Assembly (NCBI GenBank): GCA_009760855.2
Contig: WPIO01000016.1
Coordinates: 395,001 to 457,000, forward strand
Source: Cristatella mucedo
Lineage: Eukaryota; Bryozoa; Phylactolaemata; Cristatellidae
Length of the DNA stretch: 62,000 nucleotides
Reading direction: 5' to 3'
Below are positions 40,499 through 62,000 of this stretch, in pieces. Made by a program: the position numbers and the translations under genes. The notes below the pieces were generated by a model. That model was given only the letters and a program-made list of their open reading frames with translations. It was not told the origin of the DNA and searched no databases. The first letter of the stretch is position 1; each line of letters starts with the position of its first letter.

Positions 40499-41029
40499 CA
40501 GCGTCTTATGAGCATTGGCATTTCAAAGCTGGCTGCCAGCCTGCTGCCCCACAGCCCGGCCCCAGTTGCACAGACCAGGAGGTGAATTGAGGGTGGGCTG
40601 CTTAGTGTCACCAGCCCTGTTTGACTGGTTCTAGAACCCAGTGTCAAGGCTGAGCGGCAGTCTCATTTAGAGTGGTGCATGCAGCTCGAGCCTGATTACC
40701 GATCGGCTCAGCATTATCATACAGAGAGCATCTCCTGACTCATTGAACTCTGCCTGAGCAGCTAATTCATGCATTGCTTGTTCCTGTGAGTGTATCATTA
40801 CTAGTCACACAGCAACAGGATGGTCAATAGATTGGATGGACAACACCTGGGGATGGAACGGATGTGAATGGACGGTGGAACGGCCGAGCAAACCGCACAG
40901 AGTCAGGAGCTGAATCAAGTGGACGACCTTGCCGTACTGCTAATTGTGCATTGCGGTCGTAGCCGGGACCGCTAGAACTGTCCAAGAATAGGAGTGGGAA
41001 GCTTGCTGGCAGATAGATCATACATAATG

Positions 41030-41191
41030 ATGGACGAAAATGCCTACTTGCATGCTGCTCTAAGCAATCCATTGCTTCCCTACCGGCAGTCCAGTGTGTC
41101 AGCTTGGGGCTGGTTTGAAAAAATCAAGTCAGGCATCAACGAGGCACGTCAGAACGAGTCAATTTTCTTCTTCAAGTTGAAAGAGGGATAG
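41030..41191 (+). other. Orphan 53-codon ORF
   Basis: Starts at ATGATGGAC and reads MMDENAYLHAALSNPLLPYR, then SAWGWFEKIKSGINEARQ and a Lys-rich end before TAG. Composition is protein-like in otherwise unique sequence; no homologue is recalled. A chance ORF is quite possible. Confidence 0.18.
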
Positions 41192-41618
41192 ATAAACCAA
41201 AGTTCTAACTGGCTAGTTCTTTTCTTAGGGCGATGGATTGTGGATGATTACAGCTTGGAGGCAATCTCTACATCTTGCATAAGGGGAGGGTGCGGTTTTT
41301 CTTTTCTTTTTTGGGGGGAGGGAGGAGGGGCCGTGCTGATTCTGCATCGGTGGGGGAGGGAGGGGGAAGTGTGAGGCCTCAGCGACCTCGGTCCTTTAAG
41401 GGAACATTTAACCAGGATTAATCAACAGTCTACGAGGCCGCTGCAGCTGCTGCCACAAGAAGAAGGCCATAATTCCTAAGGGGATCGTTCCCTGTCGTGG
41501 GGCTCCAATATTGATAGGTGACCGTTCTCATGGTCAAGAGAGGCGCATTAAAACCCCAGGTCACGTGACAACCCGTTTCTCTGGAAGTGGGAGCACGGGA
41601 AACCGAGTAAAAAGACGC

Positions 41619-41651
41619 AGACGCGTGCTGCCGTGTCGGCAGCACGCGTCT
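41619..41651. repeat. 14-bp perfect hairpin with 5-nt loop
   Basis: agacgcgtgctgcc gtgtc ggcagcacgcgtct. Confidence 0.92.
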
Positions 41652-42571
41652 ACCGTCTGCACGAATAGCACATTCAAGTTTCACAAATCGGAATGACGCC
41701 AGGCGCGACTAACCATCATCTTCATCATCACCACGCCTAGATATTCGGCGGGATCACAGCAACAAGGTCAAGGATAAACCGTCATCCTGCTCAGCACAGC
41801 AAGACGAACGACAGACAGCAACTCCTGGAAGAACAGCGTATAAGAACAGCAGCTCGATAGCAGATCACAGGTCGGGGACCGGGCAACTGGCACCGTCTAA
41901 CTGACATCTGCTGCTGCTTCATGACGAAGGACAGCTCGAGCGCTGTGGTGCGTGGGTGGGGCGCACGTGCGCTGCAGTGCGGAACGACCGGCCCGAGTTA
42001 CTTTCGCAGCACGAGTACAACAACTTGCTGCACCTGCAGCAGCAGCAGCTGCTGCAGCGAAGTCGGTGAGGTCAGTCTCGATGAATGAGATGACGAGGCA
42101 CCGTGCCAGCCAGCCAGTGCACGGGTGGCGCTCTCTCTCTCTCTCTCTCTCTCTATCGCGTTGTTGCCACACAAGGCCGCCTGTCTAGCCGGCTGTGTGT
42201 CAAGCTTGGCGGTGCAAAAAGCGGTGCAGGGCAGAGCAAAGCACACCGCCAGACAGTCCTCGATGAGCCGCAGTTGCAGCCCGAGTGCTCCGCCGGCCGG
42301 CGGCGTGGTCGCTCCCGCTAGGCGAGAGCTTGGCGGTCTGTTCCAGTCTGTTTCTGGTCGCAGGCTCTACCTAATTACCGCCGACTATCTTGGACGGGAT
42401 CACGAAGTATTCAGCCGGTAAAGGTGCGCAGTGCTGCGACACGAAATCCCGCATGTACGCTTTGGCCTGCAACCATCGATGCATCCACCGGAATGCGTTG
42501 GGTCACCGAGTGCACAAGCAAGAAACAAGCGGCAAGGACAAGCGGCCGAAAACGATTCTAAGAGAGCTGGC

Positions 42572-42572
<1 letters not shown>

Positions 42573-42602
<30 letters not shown>

Positions 42603-42665
42603 CATCATCATACGCTGGTGTAGCGCCCTCAGAGAACTGGATCTTTCCGGGCACTTTACGACCAC
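42573..42665 (-). mobile_element. LINE B diverged tail fragment
   Basis: (TAA)n followed by tgtagcgccctcagagaactggatctttccgggcactttac, the LINE B terminal stem-loop reversed and diverged. Confidence 0.6.
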
Positions 42666-43053
42666 ATGATGCAGCCACGCTTCCGAGTGGAGCCACTGAA
42701 GGACAGTGCTCGATGATCAAGGCGAGAACAGCGCTCCGTGCTACAGCTAAGGAACTTCCGGAATCTGCTAGGGCCAGAGGGAGGAGGGAAAGGTTGCTGT
42801 GCCAGGCGGAACGGCAAGATTTATTTCTCTTCTTCTTTCTTCCCACCTGCTTCCGTTACTCTATCAATCCTGTGCTAACGCCCATACGTACCTACATACG
42901 TACCGGCGTGCATGTACTTGCAGCATGCGATGGCTAAACCGGGTAATGCCAGCGACAGGCCCCCCCTACTTACGAGGTACATCACCAAGCACACTTTGTC
43001 TTGCATCGGCAGATCTGCAAAAGCAATGTCAAACAATAAACACCCACGATGAC

Positions 43054-43084
43054 GTCCAACACACACACGCACACACACACACAC

Positions 43085-43150
<66 letters not shown>
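43054..43150. repeat. (CA)n microsatellite with CG breaks
   Basis: cacaca with an acgcgcgcgcac interruption. Confidence 0.97.
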
Positions 43151-43153
<3 letters not shown>

Positions 43154-43436
43154 GTTGTAAGGGCCCTGCAAAAAAGCACGCGACCAAGTCTACGACCAGG
43201 CCTTTAAGTGAAGTATTTTGGCCGTCATAAATTTTAGAAATCACAAAGCTAGACTGTAAATAATGCTTCATAACAGTCACAAGCATGCACCTCAACAAGC
43301 TTCACACATGTAACTAGATCTACCAAGATTCAGCAAGTTGAGACACAAGTCGCATATGATGAGGAGATCGGTAAATTTGTTATTTGTAGATATGCTACTT
43401 CCAATTTACGTATGGAATTGGTCAAGCCAAATCATT

Positions 43437-44265
43437 ATAATTATAATAATAATAATACACTTGATAAAGCACCCTCAGAGAACTCAATCTCTTTCTAGGC
43501 ACTTAACATTTGCAGCAAAGGGAGCTGCGGTTGAATGGTGAGTGGTATCATGCTTGATAAACAACATGAATAACAAGGTTAGGGTGACATTCACAGTGTC
43601 AGTATGCAAGTGTGGTTCGTGGCAGCATGCACAGTGTCAGCACCCATAAGCACATAAAGGACAAATCACAGGGACCCACTAAATGCTGTCCTAAATAGGT
43701 ACATTTTAAAAATTTTGGTCCCACGAACCGGATTATTGTTATTGGGCTTGCCCAAATGGAAATTTAAGTCATTCTTTGGCTCCAGCCTATCTCTCAGATA
43801 TACTCCCCCACCCGACCAAGCATCGTACCACTCGCTTTTCGGAATCCAACAGTCTAGAAATACCTCGTACAAACCTTAAATCCTTTGGAGACCGTGCATT
43901 TAGTTCGTATGCTCCCAAAGCCTGGAACTACCTCCCGACTTGCCTCAGAACATCCCCTGACCTGACCACATTTAAAAGGAACTTAAAAACACGCCTATTT
44001 AGGAAAGCATTTAGTGGGTCCCTGTGACTCGTCCTTGATGTGCTTATGCGTGCTGACACTGTGCATGCTGCCGCTAACCACATTTGCATGCTGACCATGT
44101 GCATGTCACCCCTAATCATGTTATTCATTTTGTTTGTTTATCAAGCATGATTTTACTCACCGTTTCAATTGCATTTCCCTTTGCAGCAAATGTAAAGCGC
44201 CTAGAGAGAGAGAGATTAAGTTCTCTGAGGGCGCTTTATCAAGTGCATTATTATTATTATTATTA
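43437..44265. mobile_element. Head-to-head LINE B pair (minus 43437-43700, plus 43765-44265)
   Basis: The left arm is a reverse 3' end (tail, stem-loop, gtgacattcacagtgtcag..gcacataaagg). The right arm is a forward RT end ([20 protein letters not shown] ... FRKAFSGSL) with UTR and (ATT)n tail. About 65 bp of other sequence separates them. Confidence 0.82.
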
Positions 44266-44517
44266 AGGCCAAGGCTTTAAGGCCATGTGTTGTACGCCGA
44301 AGTGCGTATCCCCAGGTACGTGTTTAGCATTAAGCCTAAAGATTTCGTTTTGACCCACACTTACTAAAAACTTGACCCACATCCAGAATCTACTGTCTTC
44401 AACACAAGAAGAGTTCACTTGCTTAACATCTGGCTGCCACATTTAAACGGTTAGTATAGGCAGGTGTCGTTGACCTGCAAGCAATGGCCGATGAAACGAG
44501 CCTAGATTTATACCTAG

Positions 44518-44738
<221 letters not shown>

Positions 44739-44914
44739 TGATGGCAAGCAGCAAGTGGCAGAAGAGAACTCGGCAAGTAAAGGATCTTCCGGCTGAGCAC
44801 GACACGACACCGATCGGTCGGGCACATGAGCGATTCGAGCCGGGCCAAAAGCCTCAAACGTCAGACGGACGATCAGCTGATCACTGATGACGATCGTCAG
44901 CTGATGATGTCAGC

Positions 44915-45720
44915 TGATGATGTAATGTAATGTATCCTCGTTCGTAACTCCACAAAGCCATAAAGACTGTGCGGGTGTGTGAGGGAACATGACTTGGCAG
45001 CATGGGAGCACTGGGCAGACCCTAAGAGGCCTCTCAGATTGCCGAAGCAGCCGCAAGCTCGCGAAGGGCAGTCGATGACTCGGCAGTCCTGCCCAAATCC
45101 ATGCATTGGAGGCATCTGTGGAGACATCCATCTACCATAAACTGCCGCCAGCTGTCGGGAGGGTTCGGAACGAACAATGGCCCGACAGTGCGAAAAAACA
45201 ACGAATGCATGGGATATAAGGGCTGCCGAAGGAGTACAACGGGAATGGGAGGGCAAGATCCCTCAACACCGGCAGCGGTCAAGTGTGTATAGATAGACTG
45301 GGCTTGGCCGTCGTGGTTTGGAACAAAGGTTTTGGCGTTGGAGCCAGCAGGCTTGTTGCTTGGTCGCAGTACCCAGCCCGACGACAGGTCGTGCAGGGCT
45401 GAGACAAGGTGTTACGAAGGAGAGTTTTGTATAGAGCACTCACAGCCTAAGCAGCTTTTGGTGGCCAACAGACTTCATCTCACGCAATAAAGCGAAGGTG
45501 GGAAGCATAGCAGAGTCAGTTGAGGTAGTGAGTAGCATGGAAGTAGATGCTCAGGATCGCTGAAAAGGATGAGCCATACTTGGCAGCTGGTGAGTAGTTG
45601 TCGTTGCGTAAGAATCGTGGAAGCGAGTTCCGCAGTCTAGGACCTGCAGAGCTAAAGCTTGTGTCGTCAAGCGGTCTTTAAGCGGAGGAACGGGGCAGCT
45701 GATGATCAGCTGATCGCCAG
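44915..45720 (-). mobile_element. LINE A 3' fragment split by a 429-bp insert
   Basis: The tail at 44918-44933 and UTR to 44978, then 45408-45720 continue as one LINE A copy (up to the RT end, ggtctttaagcggaggaacgggg). The intervening 44979-45407 is foreign to the family. Confidence 0.75.
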
Positions 45721-45774
45721 CCTCTTCAAGGGGATCTGGTGATCGACGGCGTCAGATTCTGCCCGCCAAGGAAG

Positions 45775-45925
45775 AAAAAACACTAGCCGATTTAATATAG
45801 CCTCGTCTATATACAGGGACAGAATATAGCCTTGACAGCTATCACCTCCAATACAGGATCGCCTGCTGCTGTACTACTCGAACCCATGATCTGGGTCGTG
45901 ATGAGCGAGCACCTTACATTCTGTG
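45775..45925 (-). mobile_element. SINE family S2
   Basis: Reverse copy: cactagccgatttaatatagcctc, acaggatcgcctgctgctgtactactcgaaccc, then gatgagcgagcacctta. Confidence 0.7.
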
Positions 45926-46218
45926 CTAATAACCAGAAGAACACGCTTTCCCCATCGCTACTGATGTTCCCACTGGCACTCGTAGTAACCAAGTGATTAG
46001 TACTAAAGAGGTCGAAAGCTGCACATTCGAGGAAGCGCTGCACATCCACGTGGTGCTAGTTGCACGGCAGGCAAACTAGTAGCTCTGCAATGCGGCTCCG
46101 CATCGGCTCGACGAAATAAATGCATAATAATACGAGGACGATGTCCGTGCAAGCAGGGGAGATGTCGGTTAAAGCTAATGAGTCTCGCTACGACGTCGGT
46201 GCGGCTCGATCAATGCCT

Positions 46219-56577
<10,359 letters not shown>

Positions 56578-56832
56578 CTGCAAGAGAATCAGAGAGTGAG
56601 AGAGCATCGTCACGACCGGTGTGGTGGGACAGGCCAGAACAGGGCAGAGCAGGGCACAGGCAGGCCAGGCACCAATGCTTCAATCACGCTGCTGCTGCTT
56701 CCGAGGGCCGTGATGTGAACGCATGCAAACACCACCTCTGTGAGAGGCTGCAAACGAACTCACGGCCACACGCGCGCAAGCAAGCACAGAGGCCTGCATA
56801 CGCTTGCCGTGCTACTCGGCCGCGACAGCCCA

Positions 56833-56975
56833 TAAGGTAAGCTGGTGCTTGCTCCTTACGACCGAGGTCAAGGAGCAAGGAGTCCTGCAGTAGGCGATCC
56901 TTTATTGCCAACTGCAAGTGGCGATGATAGCCATTAAGGCTCTTAGGCCCCTATGCAAACGTGTTAAATCATGCA
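56833..56975 (+). mobile_element. SINE family S2
   Basis: ggtgcttgctccttacgaccgaggtca, a damaged B box, then taggcgatcctttattgccaactgcaagtggcgatgatagccattaaggctctt. Confidence 0.68.
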
Positions 56976-57108
56976 CGTGAAAAAATGCACTCACCCATTT
57001 ATCCGTGCATACCAAAGCAGCCAGTTATTGTGTGAAACCCTGATAACCACCGCGTGTCACGACGTGGGACCACACGCAGCGGCGGAGGCAACTGGTCTGA
57101 GCCAGGAG

Positions 57109-57175
57109 CTGCTGCCCTAAGGCCTCAGGGCAGCACAAAGGACCTCCGTTAGGCCCTGAGGCCTTAGGGCAGCAG
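57109..57175. repeat. 22-bp perfect inverted repeat
   Basis: Arms 57109-57130 (ctgctgccctaaggcctcag..) and 57154-57175 are exact complements around a 23-nt loop. Confidence 0.9.
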
Positions 57176-57461
57176 AGGTCCTAACTCTGCACAGTAACAC
57201 ACGTGTGTTGCATGTTGGACATCCACATGTTGGCTGTAGGACATCTACACACGTGCCACATGCGTGTGTAGATGTAGCAAAGCTTTTTTTCTAGTACCAC
57301 CCACAGAGTGGCATACCTCCATCGGTGACAGTGTTGCTAGGTAACTGTAACGTAGTGATTCAGACCCAAAGTTGAAAATTAGTGCCTTAGGAGACCAGGA
57401 CAGGACACTGACTAGATAAACAGCTGGCTGCTGAACTTACAGTCAAACAAAAAACGTTTAT

Positions 57462-57596
57462 GCCGAGCTGATTCGGTCCAGCAGTTAAGGAGATCGCCCC
57501 AACCAAGGTCTGGCTGAGGTCGTGGGCTCAAGCCCCCAGGAATATGTGAAGTGTCTGGATAGAGATTAAGTTCTCTTGGGGTGCAATACAAATGAA

Positions 57597-57600
<4 letters not shown>
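57462..57600 (+). mobile_element. SINE family S1
   Basis: ctgattcggtccagcagttaagg, gggctcaagcccc, then tgtctggatagagattaagttctcttggggtgcaatacaaatg. A (CT)n tract follows directly. Confidence 0.8.

Positions 57601-57664
<64 letters not shown>
57599..57664 (+). repeat. (CT)n at a SINE tail
   Basis: Pure CT repeat following the S1 tail. Confidence 0.97.
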
Positions 57665-57666
<2 letters not shown>

Positions 57667-57694
57667 ACGGTCTAGATCTTTACTCGTTAGCAGC

Positions 57695-57780
57695 TGCTCC
57701 TAGGTGTGATGGCACACTAGGTAGGGTGCTTGCTCTTAATGACCTCGGTAGTCGTAAAGACTCTTCCGTCGCTATCTAAT
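57695..57780 (+). mobile_element. SINE S2 fragment
   Basis: ctaggtgtgatggcacactaggtagggtgcttgctcttaatgacctcgg then gtcgtaaagactcttccgtcgcta; the middle of the body is missing. Confidence 0.5.
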
Positions 57781-59039
57781 GTATCTAGTCTGTAACTTCA
57801 GAACGCCATAAAGATTACGTGGGTGCTACGCAGGAGAGTTTTGTATAGCACGCTCACAGCCTAAGCGGCTTTCGGTATGCATTCGGTAGCCAACAGACTT
57901 TGTCTCACGCAACAAAGAGAAAGTGGAAAGCGTACCAGAGTCAGGAGAGCAGTTGAGGTAGTGAGAAGCATGGAAGTAGCAGCTCAAGACTGCTGAAAAG
58001 GATGAGCCATAGTTGGCAGCAGGAGAGTAGTTGCTGCATAAGAATTATGGAAGCTAGTTCCACAGTCTAGGACCTGCAGAGCTAAAGCTTCTGTCGCCAA
58101 CGGTCTTTAAGTGGAGGAATGGAACAGCTAATTTATTGTCCATACAGGACCTGAGGGCACAAACAGGCTGAAACTGGTGCAGCAGTTCAGCTAGGTATGA
58201 AGGAGCCAAGCCGTGGCGGGCCTTGTGGGTCAGTGTAAGAACTTTGCTCTGTATTCGTTGATCAACCAGCATCCATCCTAGCTCTTTTAGCAAAGGAGAC
58301 ACGTGCTCAAACTGCTAGGACTTGAAGGCTAGTCTTGCAGCCATATTCACAGCTAGCTGCAGTGGCCTAGTTATTTTCTTTGGTAGCTCTGCCAAAGAGA
58401 AATACCACAATCAAGCCGAGACAGAACTAACGAGCTAGATACATTTTTGGGAAGCCACTGTGGAAGACAGGTCCTAATTTTGGATAGCGATCGAACGTGA
58501 TGGCTAGCTGTAGAAGCATTTTTCTGAATAAACCTTTTAAAATTTAGGCAGCTGTCGAAAACGACACCTAAATTTCTAGCACATGGTGATTGATGATTGC
58601 ACAACAGCATCACCTATTAGAACAGCAAAGCCTTTTAATCCAGCCACACGCTTAGGGGGTCATATGAGTGGCAGTTTGGTTTTATCGTCATTTAGTTTCA
58701 AGAAGTTTTCCGACATCAAGGATCGAATGTCGGCAAGGCAAGCATTCAGTTTCTCAGTTGCTGCAGCAGATTCCGACGGTTTGAATGATAAATACAGCTG
58801 AGTATCGTCATCGTCAGCATAAATGGGATATCCTATTCCATGGGCCTTAATAACTTTTCCAAGAGGTTGAGTACAAATGCAGAACAGCAAGGGACCGAGG
58901 ACAGACCCTTGAAGGACTCCACACGTGACCCGTCTCGTGTGTGAGACTTGACACTCACACGACACGGATTGAACACGATCAGACAAGTACAGTTTAAACC
59001 ACGCTTGTGCCTCATCTACCAAACCTATCTTTGTTCTCA
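57780..59039 (-). mobile_element. LINE A copy at right edge, 3' half
   Basis: The minus strand encodes RT from HTRRVTCGVLQGSVLGPLL through YADDDDTQLYLSF to LAVPFLHLKTVGDRSFSSAG, then UTR. YADD carries an in-frame extra Asp-Asp. It continues at 60730 beyond a LINE B insertion. Confidence 0.88.
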
Positions 59040-60699
59040 TTAATATGTCATTAGCCTCAGGTCATGTCCCAGCACCTTTCAAAAAAGCTGTAGTCAGGCC
59101 TCTTCTCAAGGAAGCAACACTATACCAAGAGAACTTGAGCAACTACCACCCAGGCTCCCTTCTACCATTCCTATCAAAGACACTGGAACGCGTCGTGGCA
59201 GACCACCTGAACTCATATATCGAAACCTCTCACCTTGCTAGTAAGTTACAGTCTGGCTTTAGAGCTAATCACTCCACAGCATTGCTTAGGGTATACAACG
59301 ACCTACTTAGGAATGCAGACATGGGTAGAATGTCTGTTTGTTTTGCTCGATCTTTCGGCAGCTTTTGACACCATCGATCACAAAGTTCTTCTAGAGCGCC
59401 TCTCATCTCGCCTGGGCATCACTGGCACTGCTCTGCAGTGGTTCAGGTCCTATCTCAGTGAGAGACTCCAGAGTATTGACGTTAATGGACAAAGATCATC
59501 TGAACTACCTATGAAATATGGAGTACCTCAGGGCTCTGTGCTAGGTCCGGTCCTTTTTTTTTTTGTTTATACTCTCCCTCTCGCTGATGTGATTGCCAAG
59601 CACAATCTAGGCTTTCACTTCTATGCGGATGACACTCAGTTGTACCTTTGCTTTGATCCCTCCCAGCCTTCGAGCACCTCAAATTCTCTCAACTCACTTG
59701 CTGCATGCATTGATGACATCCGCACATGGATGGCAGCAAATTTTCTAAAACTAAACGATGATAAAACTAACTTACTAGTTATGGGCAAACCCAGTGTGAT
59801 TCAGAAATTGGAAAGGCTGACGCTCAAAATTGGCTCTGCCAGCATATCTCCTGTTGATTCAGCTCGAAATCTAGGTGTCATATTCCAAAGCGACCTCTCG
59901 TTAGACGACCATATCAGCTCCACAGTCAAATCTGCCTATTTTCAGCTTCATAACATCGCTAAAATTCGGGCTTGTTTAGATAAGGATACCACGTCCAAGT
60001 TGGTCCATGCATTCGTGACATCTCGTCTCGACTTCTGCAACTCACTGCTTACTGGCCTACCAGCATGTGCGATCAGGCGATTGCAGCTGGTGCAAAACTC
60101 TGCAGCTAGGCTTGTCTGCCGTGAGTGTTGCAGTTGCCACATTACTCCACTTCTCGCCGACCTGCACTGGCTACCAGTCAAGCAACGGATTGACTTCAAG
60201 GTTTTGTCGCTCACTTTTAGGTCCCTTCATTATATGGCTCCAGCCTATCTCTCCGACATACTCCCCCATCAGGCCAAGCATCGTACCACCCGCTTTTCGG
60301 AATCCAACAGTCTAGAAATACCTCGTACAAACCTGAAATCCTTTGGAGACCATGCATTTAGTTCGTATGCCCCCAAAGCCTGGAAGTCCCTCCCGACCTG
60401 CATCAGAACATCCCCTGACCTGACCACATTTAAAAGGAACTTAAAAACACATCTATTTAGGACAGCATTTAGTGGGTCCCTGTGATTCGTCCTTGATGTG
60501 CTTATGCGTGCTGACACTGTGCATGCTGCCACTAACCACATTTGCATGCTGACCCTGTGCATGTCACCCCTAACCATGTTATTCATTTTGTTTGTTTTTC
60601 AAGCATGATTTTACTTACCATTCAATTGCCTTTCCCTTTGCAGCAAATGTAAAGCGCCTAGAAAGAGATTAAGTTCTCTGAGGGCACTTTATCAAGTAC

Positions 60700-60729
<30 letters not shown>
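59040..60729 (+). mobile_element. LINE B copy, best preserved RT, inserted into LINE A
   Basis: It starts in the RT N-terminus (KAVVRPLLKEATLYQENLSN) and after one frameshift near 59330 keeps a long open RT (YGVPQGSVLGPVLFFFVYTL, FHFYADDTQLYLCF) to HLFRTAFSGSL, UTR and (ATT)n. The 6-bp ttctca flanks it (59034-59039, 60730-60735). A T run at 59553-59564 adds codons after VLFF. The endonuclease is absent by 5' truncation. Confidence 0.92.
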
Positions 60730-60730
<1 letters not shown>

Positions 60731-62000
60731 TCTCAATCGTGCAAGTAGAACATCGTTATCAATGGTGTCAAAGGCACCATACATCTAGCAGAGCTAGGGC
60801 AGTGACATTCCTGTCATCGTTGCCATATAGAATGTCATTGTTAACATTCAGGAGAGCAGTTTCAGTGGAGCGCTGCCTCTTTAACCCAGATTATAATGTT
60901 TCTGACATTTCATTCTTTTCAATATGTTCAACCAGCTGCCTAGCAACAATTTTTTCAAGAGTTTTTGACAAAAAAAGAAGAAAGAAAAAATGGCGATAGT
61001 TTGTAAGGACATCTGTATCTAGTCCAGGCTTTTTAAGTATGGGTCTAACGATTGCCGACTTGAAGGACTTGGCAACGACCCCTTTTACCGAGGAAGCATT
61101 AAAAATCTTGGTTATGGCAGGGCCATATTGGTCTGCCAGTGAAGACCACAGAGATTCTGGTATAGGGTCTTCAGGAGACAAGCTCTTTTTGCTGGACTTT
61201 ATTAAGGTAGCCACATCGCATGCAGAAACCTCGGGGAACCTATTAAGGAAGGTCACAGGCTGTGGAACCGCGATTGCTTTAGTCGGAGGGGGCTTTATGG
61301 AGGCACGAATGTGCACAATATTTTCAGTAAAAAAGGCTGAAAACTTTTCAGCTGAGCCATTAATAGCTGGGTAGTCAGACCTCTTAGCGTTGGCCAGTAA
61401 ATGGTTTACTGTCATATAAATCTGTCTAGGGTCCGACTGGCAGGAATTCAGCTTTCGAGTGAAAAAAGAAGCCCTGGCTTTTTTAAGCTCCCGGGTGTAA
61501 GCTCGAAAGAAGTCTTTGAAATTGACTAGATCTGCATCAGACCCCGATTTTTTGAAACGATGTCCAAACCTGTGCTTAACACGGTGCATCTTTAAAGCTT
61601 TTTTGTAAATTGAAAGGAATCACCATAACTCTGTACAGGAATAGAATGAACGGGAGTGGTGCTGGTCAAGAGCACTCCTGAGCGTCATGTTCACTGCATC
61701 TGTGAGGGTATCGAGGCTGTCGGTCGAGTCTGGGTGCATATCAAGAAGACCTGCATCACAAACAGATTAAAAAAATTTGTCCATGTCAGTGTTTTTTAAG
61801 TTATGTTACGTACAGGGGAGCAGGAACAGTAAACGAGACCAAACAATGATCCGAGTGGGTCAGCGGGCATACCACAAGGTCAGTGGGTAAGACATCCTTA
61901 GTGATCACGAGATCTAGAATATGGCCACCGATGTGGGTGCTATGATTAATGCGTTGGATCAAACCTAAATTCTCCAGACAGTCAAGAAATAAGCAGACCT
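60730..62000 (-). mobile_element. LINE A copy at right edge, 5' half (runs off window)
   Basis: The minus strand encodes the EN-RT linker and RT start: GHRFKKSGSDADLVNFKDFF, PPPTKAIAVPQPVTFL, AIVRPILKKPGLDTDVLTNY and on to VARQLVEHIEKNEM. Endonuclease C-terminus remnants lie at 61800-62000. It is the upstream part of the copy at 57780-59039. Confidence 0.88.

Larger units (their letters stand above)
38566..42572. other. Unassigned sequence with SINEs and microsatellites
   Basis: Contains S1 (39840), S2 (40128), (CA)n, (AT)n, a hairpin at 41619 and the orphan ORF at 41030. A minus-strand Ser-rich frame at 39286-39480 looks weakly coding. Nothing else supported. Confidence 0.3.

Overview
This is animal nuclear DNA: genes are split into many short exons with GT-AG boundaries, separated by long introns full of LINEs, tRNA-headed SINEs and very long (CT)n, (CA)n and (AT)n tracts. 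There are no bacterial-style operons. Hemicentin and ABHD16-type genes occur widely in Metazoa. L2/CR1-clade LINEs with (ATT)n or (ATTAC)n tails, and SINEs that borrow a LINE tail, suggest an invertebrate or basal deuterostome. The species cannot be named from the sequence.

Four host loci can be read by joining exons with compatible splice phases. (1) 648-7486 (+): the 3' end of a hemicentin-like matrix gene, with two EGF exons, the fibulin-type C-terminal module and the stop. (2) 12987-8215 (-): a tentative single-pass membrane protein, with a transmembrane exon and a cytoplasmic-tail exon. It converges on the hemicentin end. (3) 25040-17148 (-): a complete three-exon gene for a small secreted, probably GPI-anchored Ly6/uPAR (Quiver/Sleepless-like) protein. 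No open reading frame longer than one exon betrays it. (4) 56577-46219 (-): a 12-exon ABHD16A-like serine hydrolase (phosphatidylserine lipase family), which lacks only its N-terminal membrane exons. Its Ser, Asp and His fall in three different exons.

The rest is mostly mobile DNA. LINE family A has an (ATTAC)n tail; copies lie near 2.3-5.2, 10.5, 27.7, 38.3, 44.9-45.7 and 57.8-62 kb. LINE family B has an (ATT)n tail; copies lie near 17.7, 19.4, 29.4, 31.3, 32.4, 33.8, 43.4-44.3, 49.7, 54.1 and 59.0 kb. SINE family S1 carries the LINE B tail on a tRNA-like head. SINE family S2 has a different body. A decayed LTR retrotransposon (28.8-30.8 kb) is split by a LINE B copy, and a LINE A copy at the right edge is split by another LINE B copy. 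Both insertions have 6-bp target duplications.

CpG-dense blocks at about 15.8-18.6, 22.3-26.6 and 35-37 kb look like promoter or island sequence. The second covers the first exon of the Ly6-like gene. No tRNA, rRNA, CRISPR or prokaryotic feature was found. Exon joins rest on splice consensus, phase and family resemblance recalled from memory; nothing was aligned by computer.
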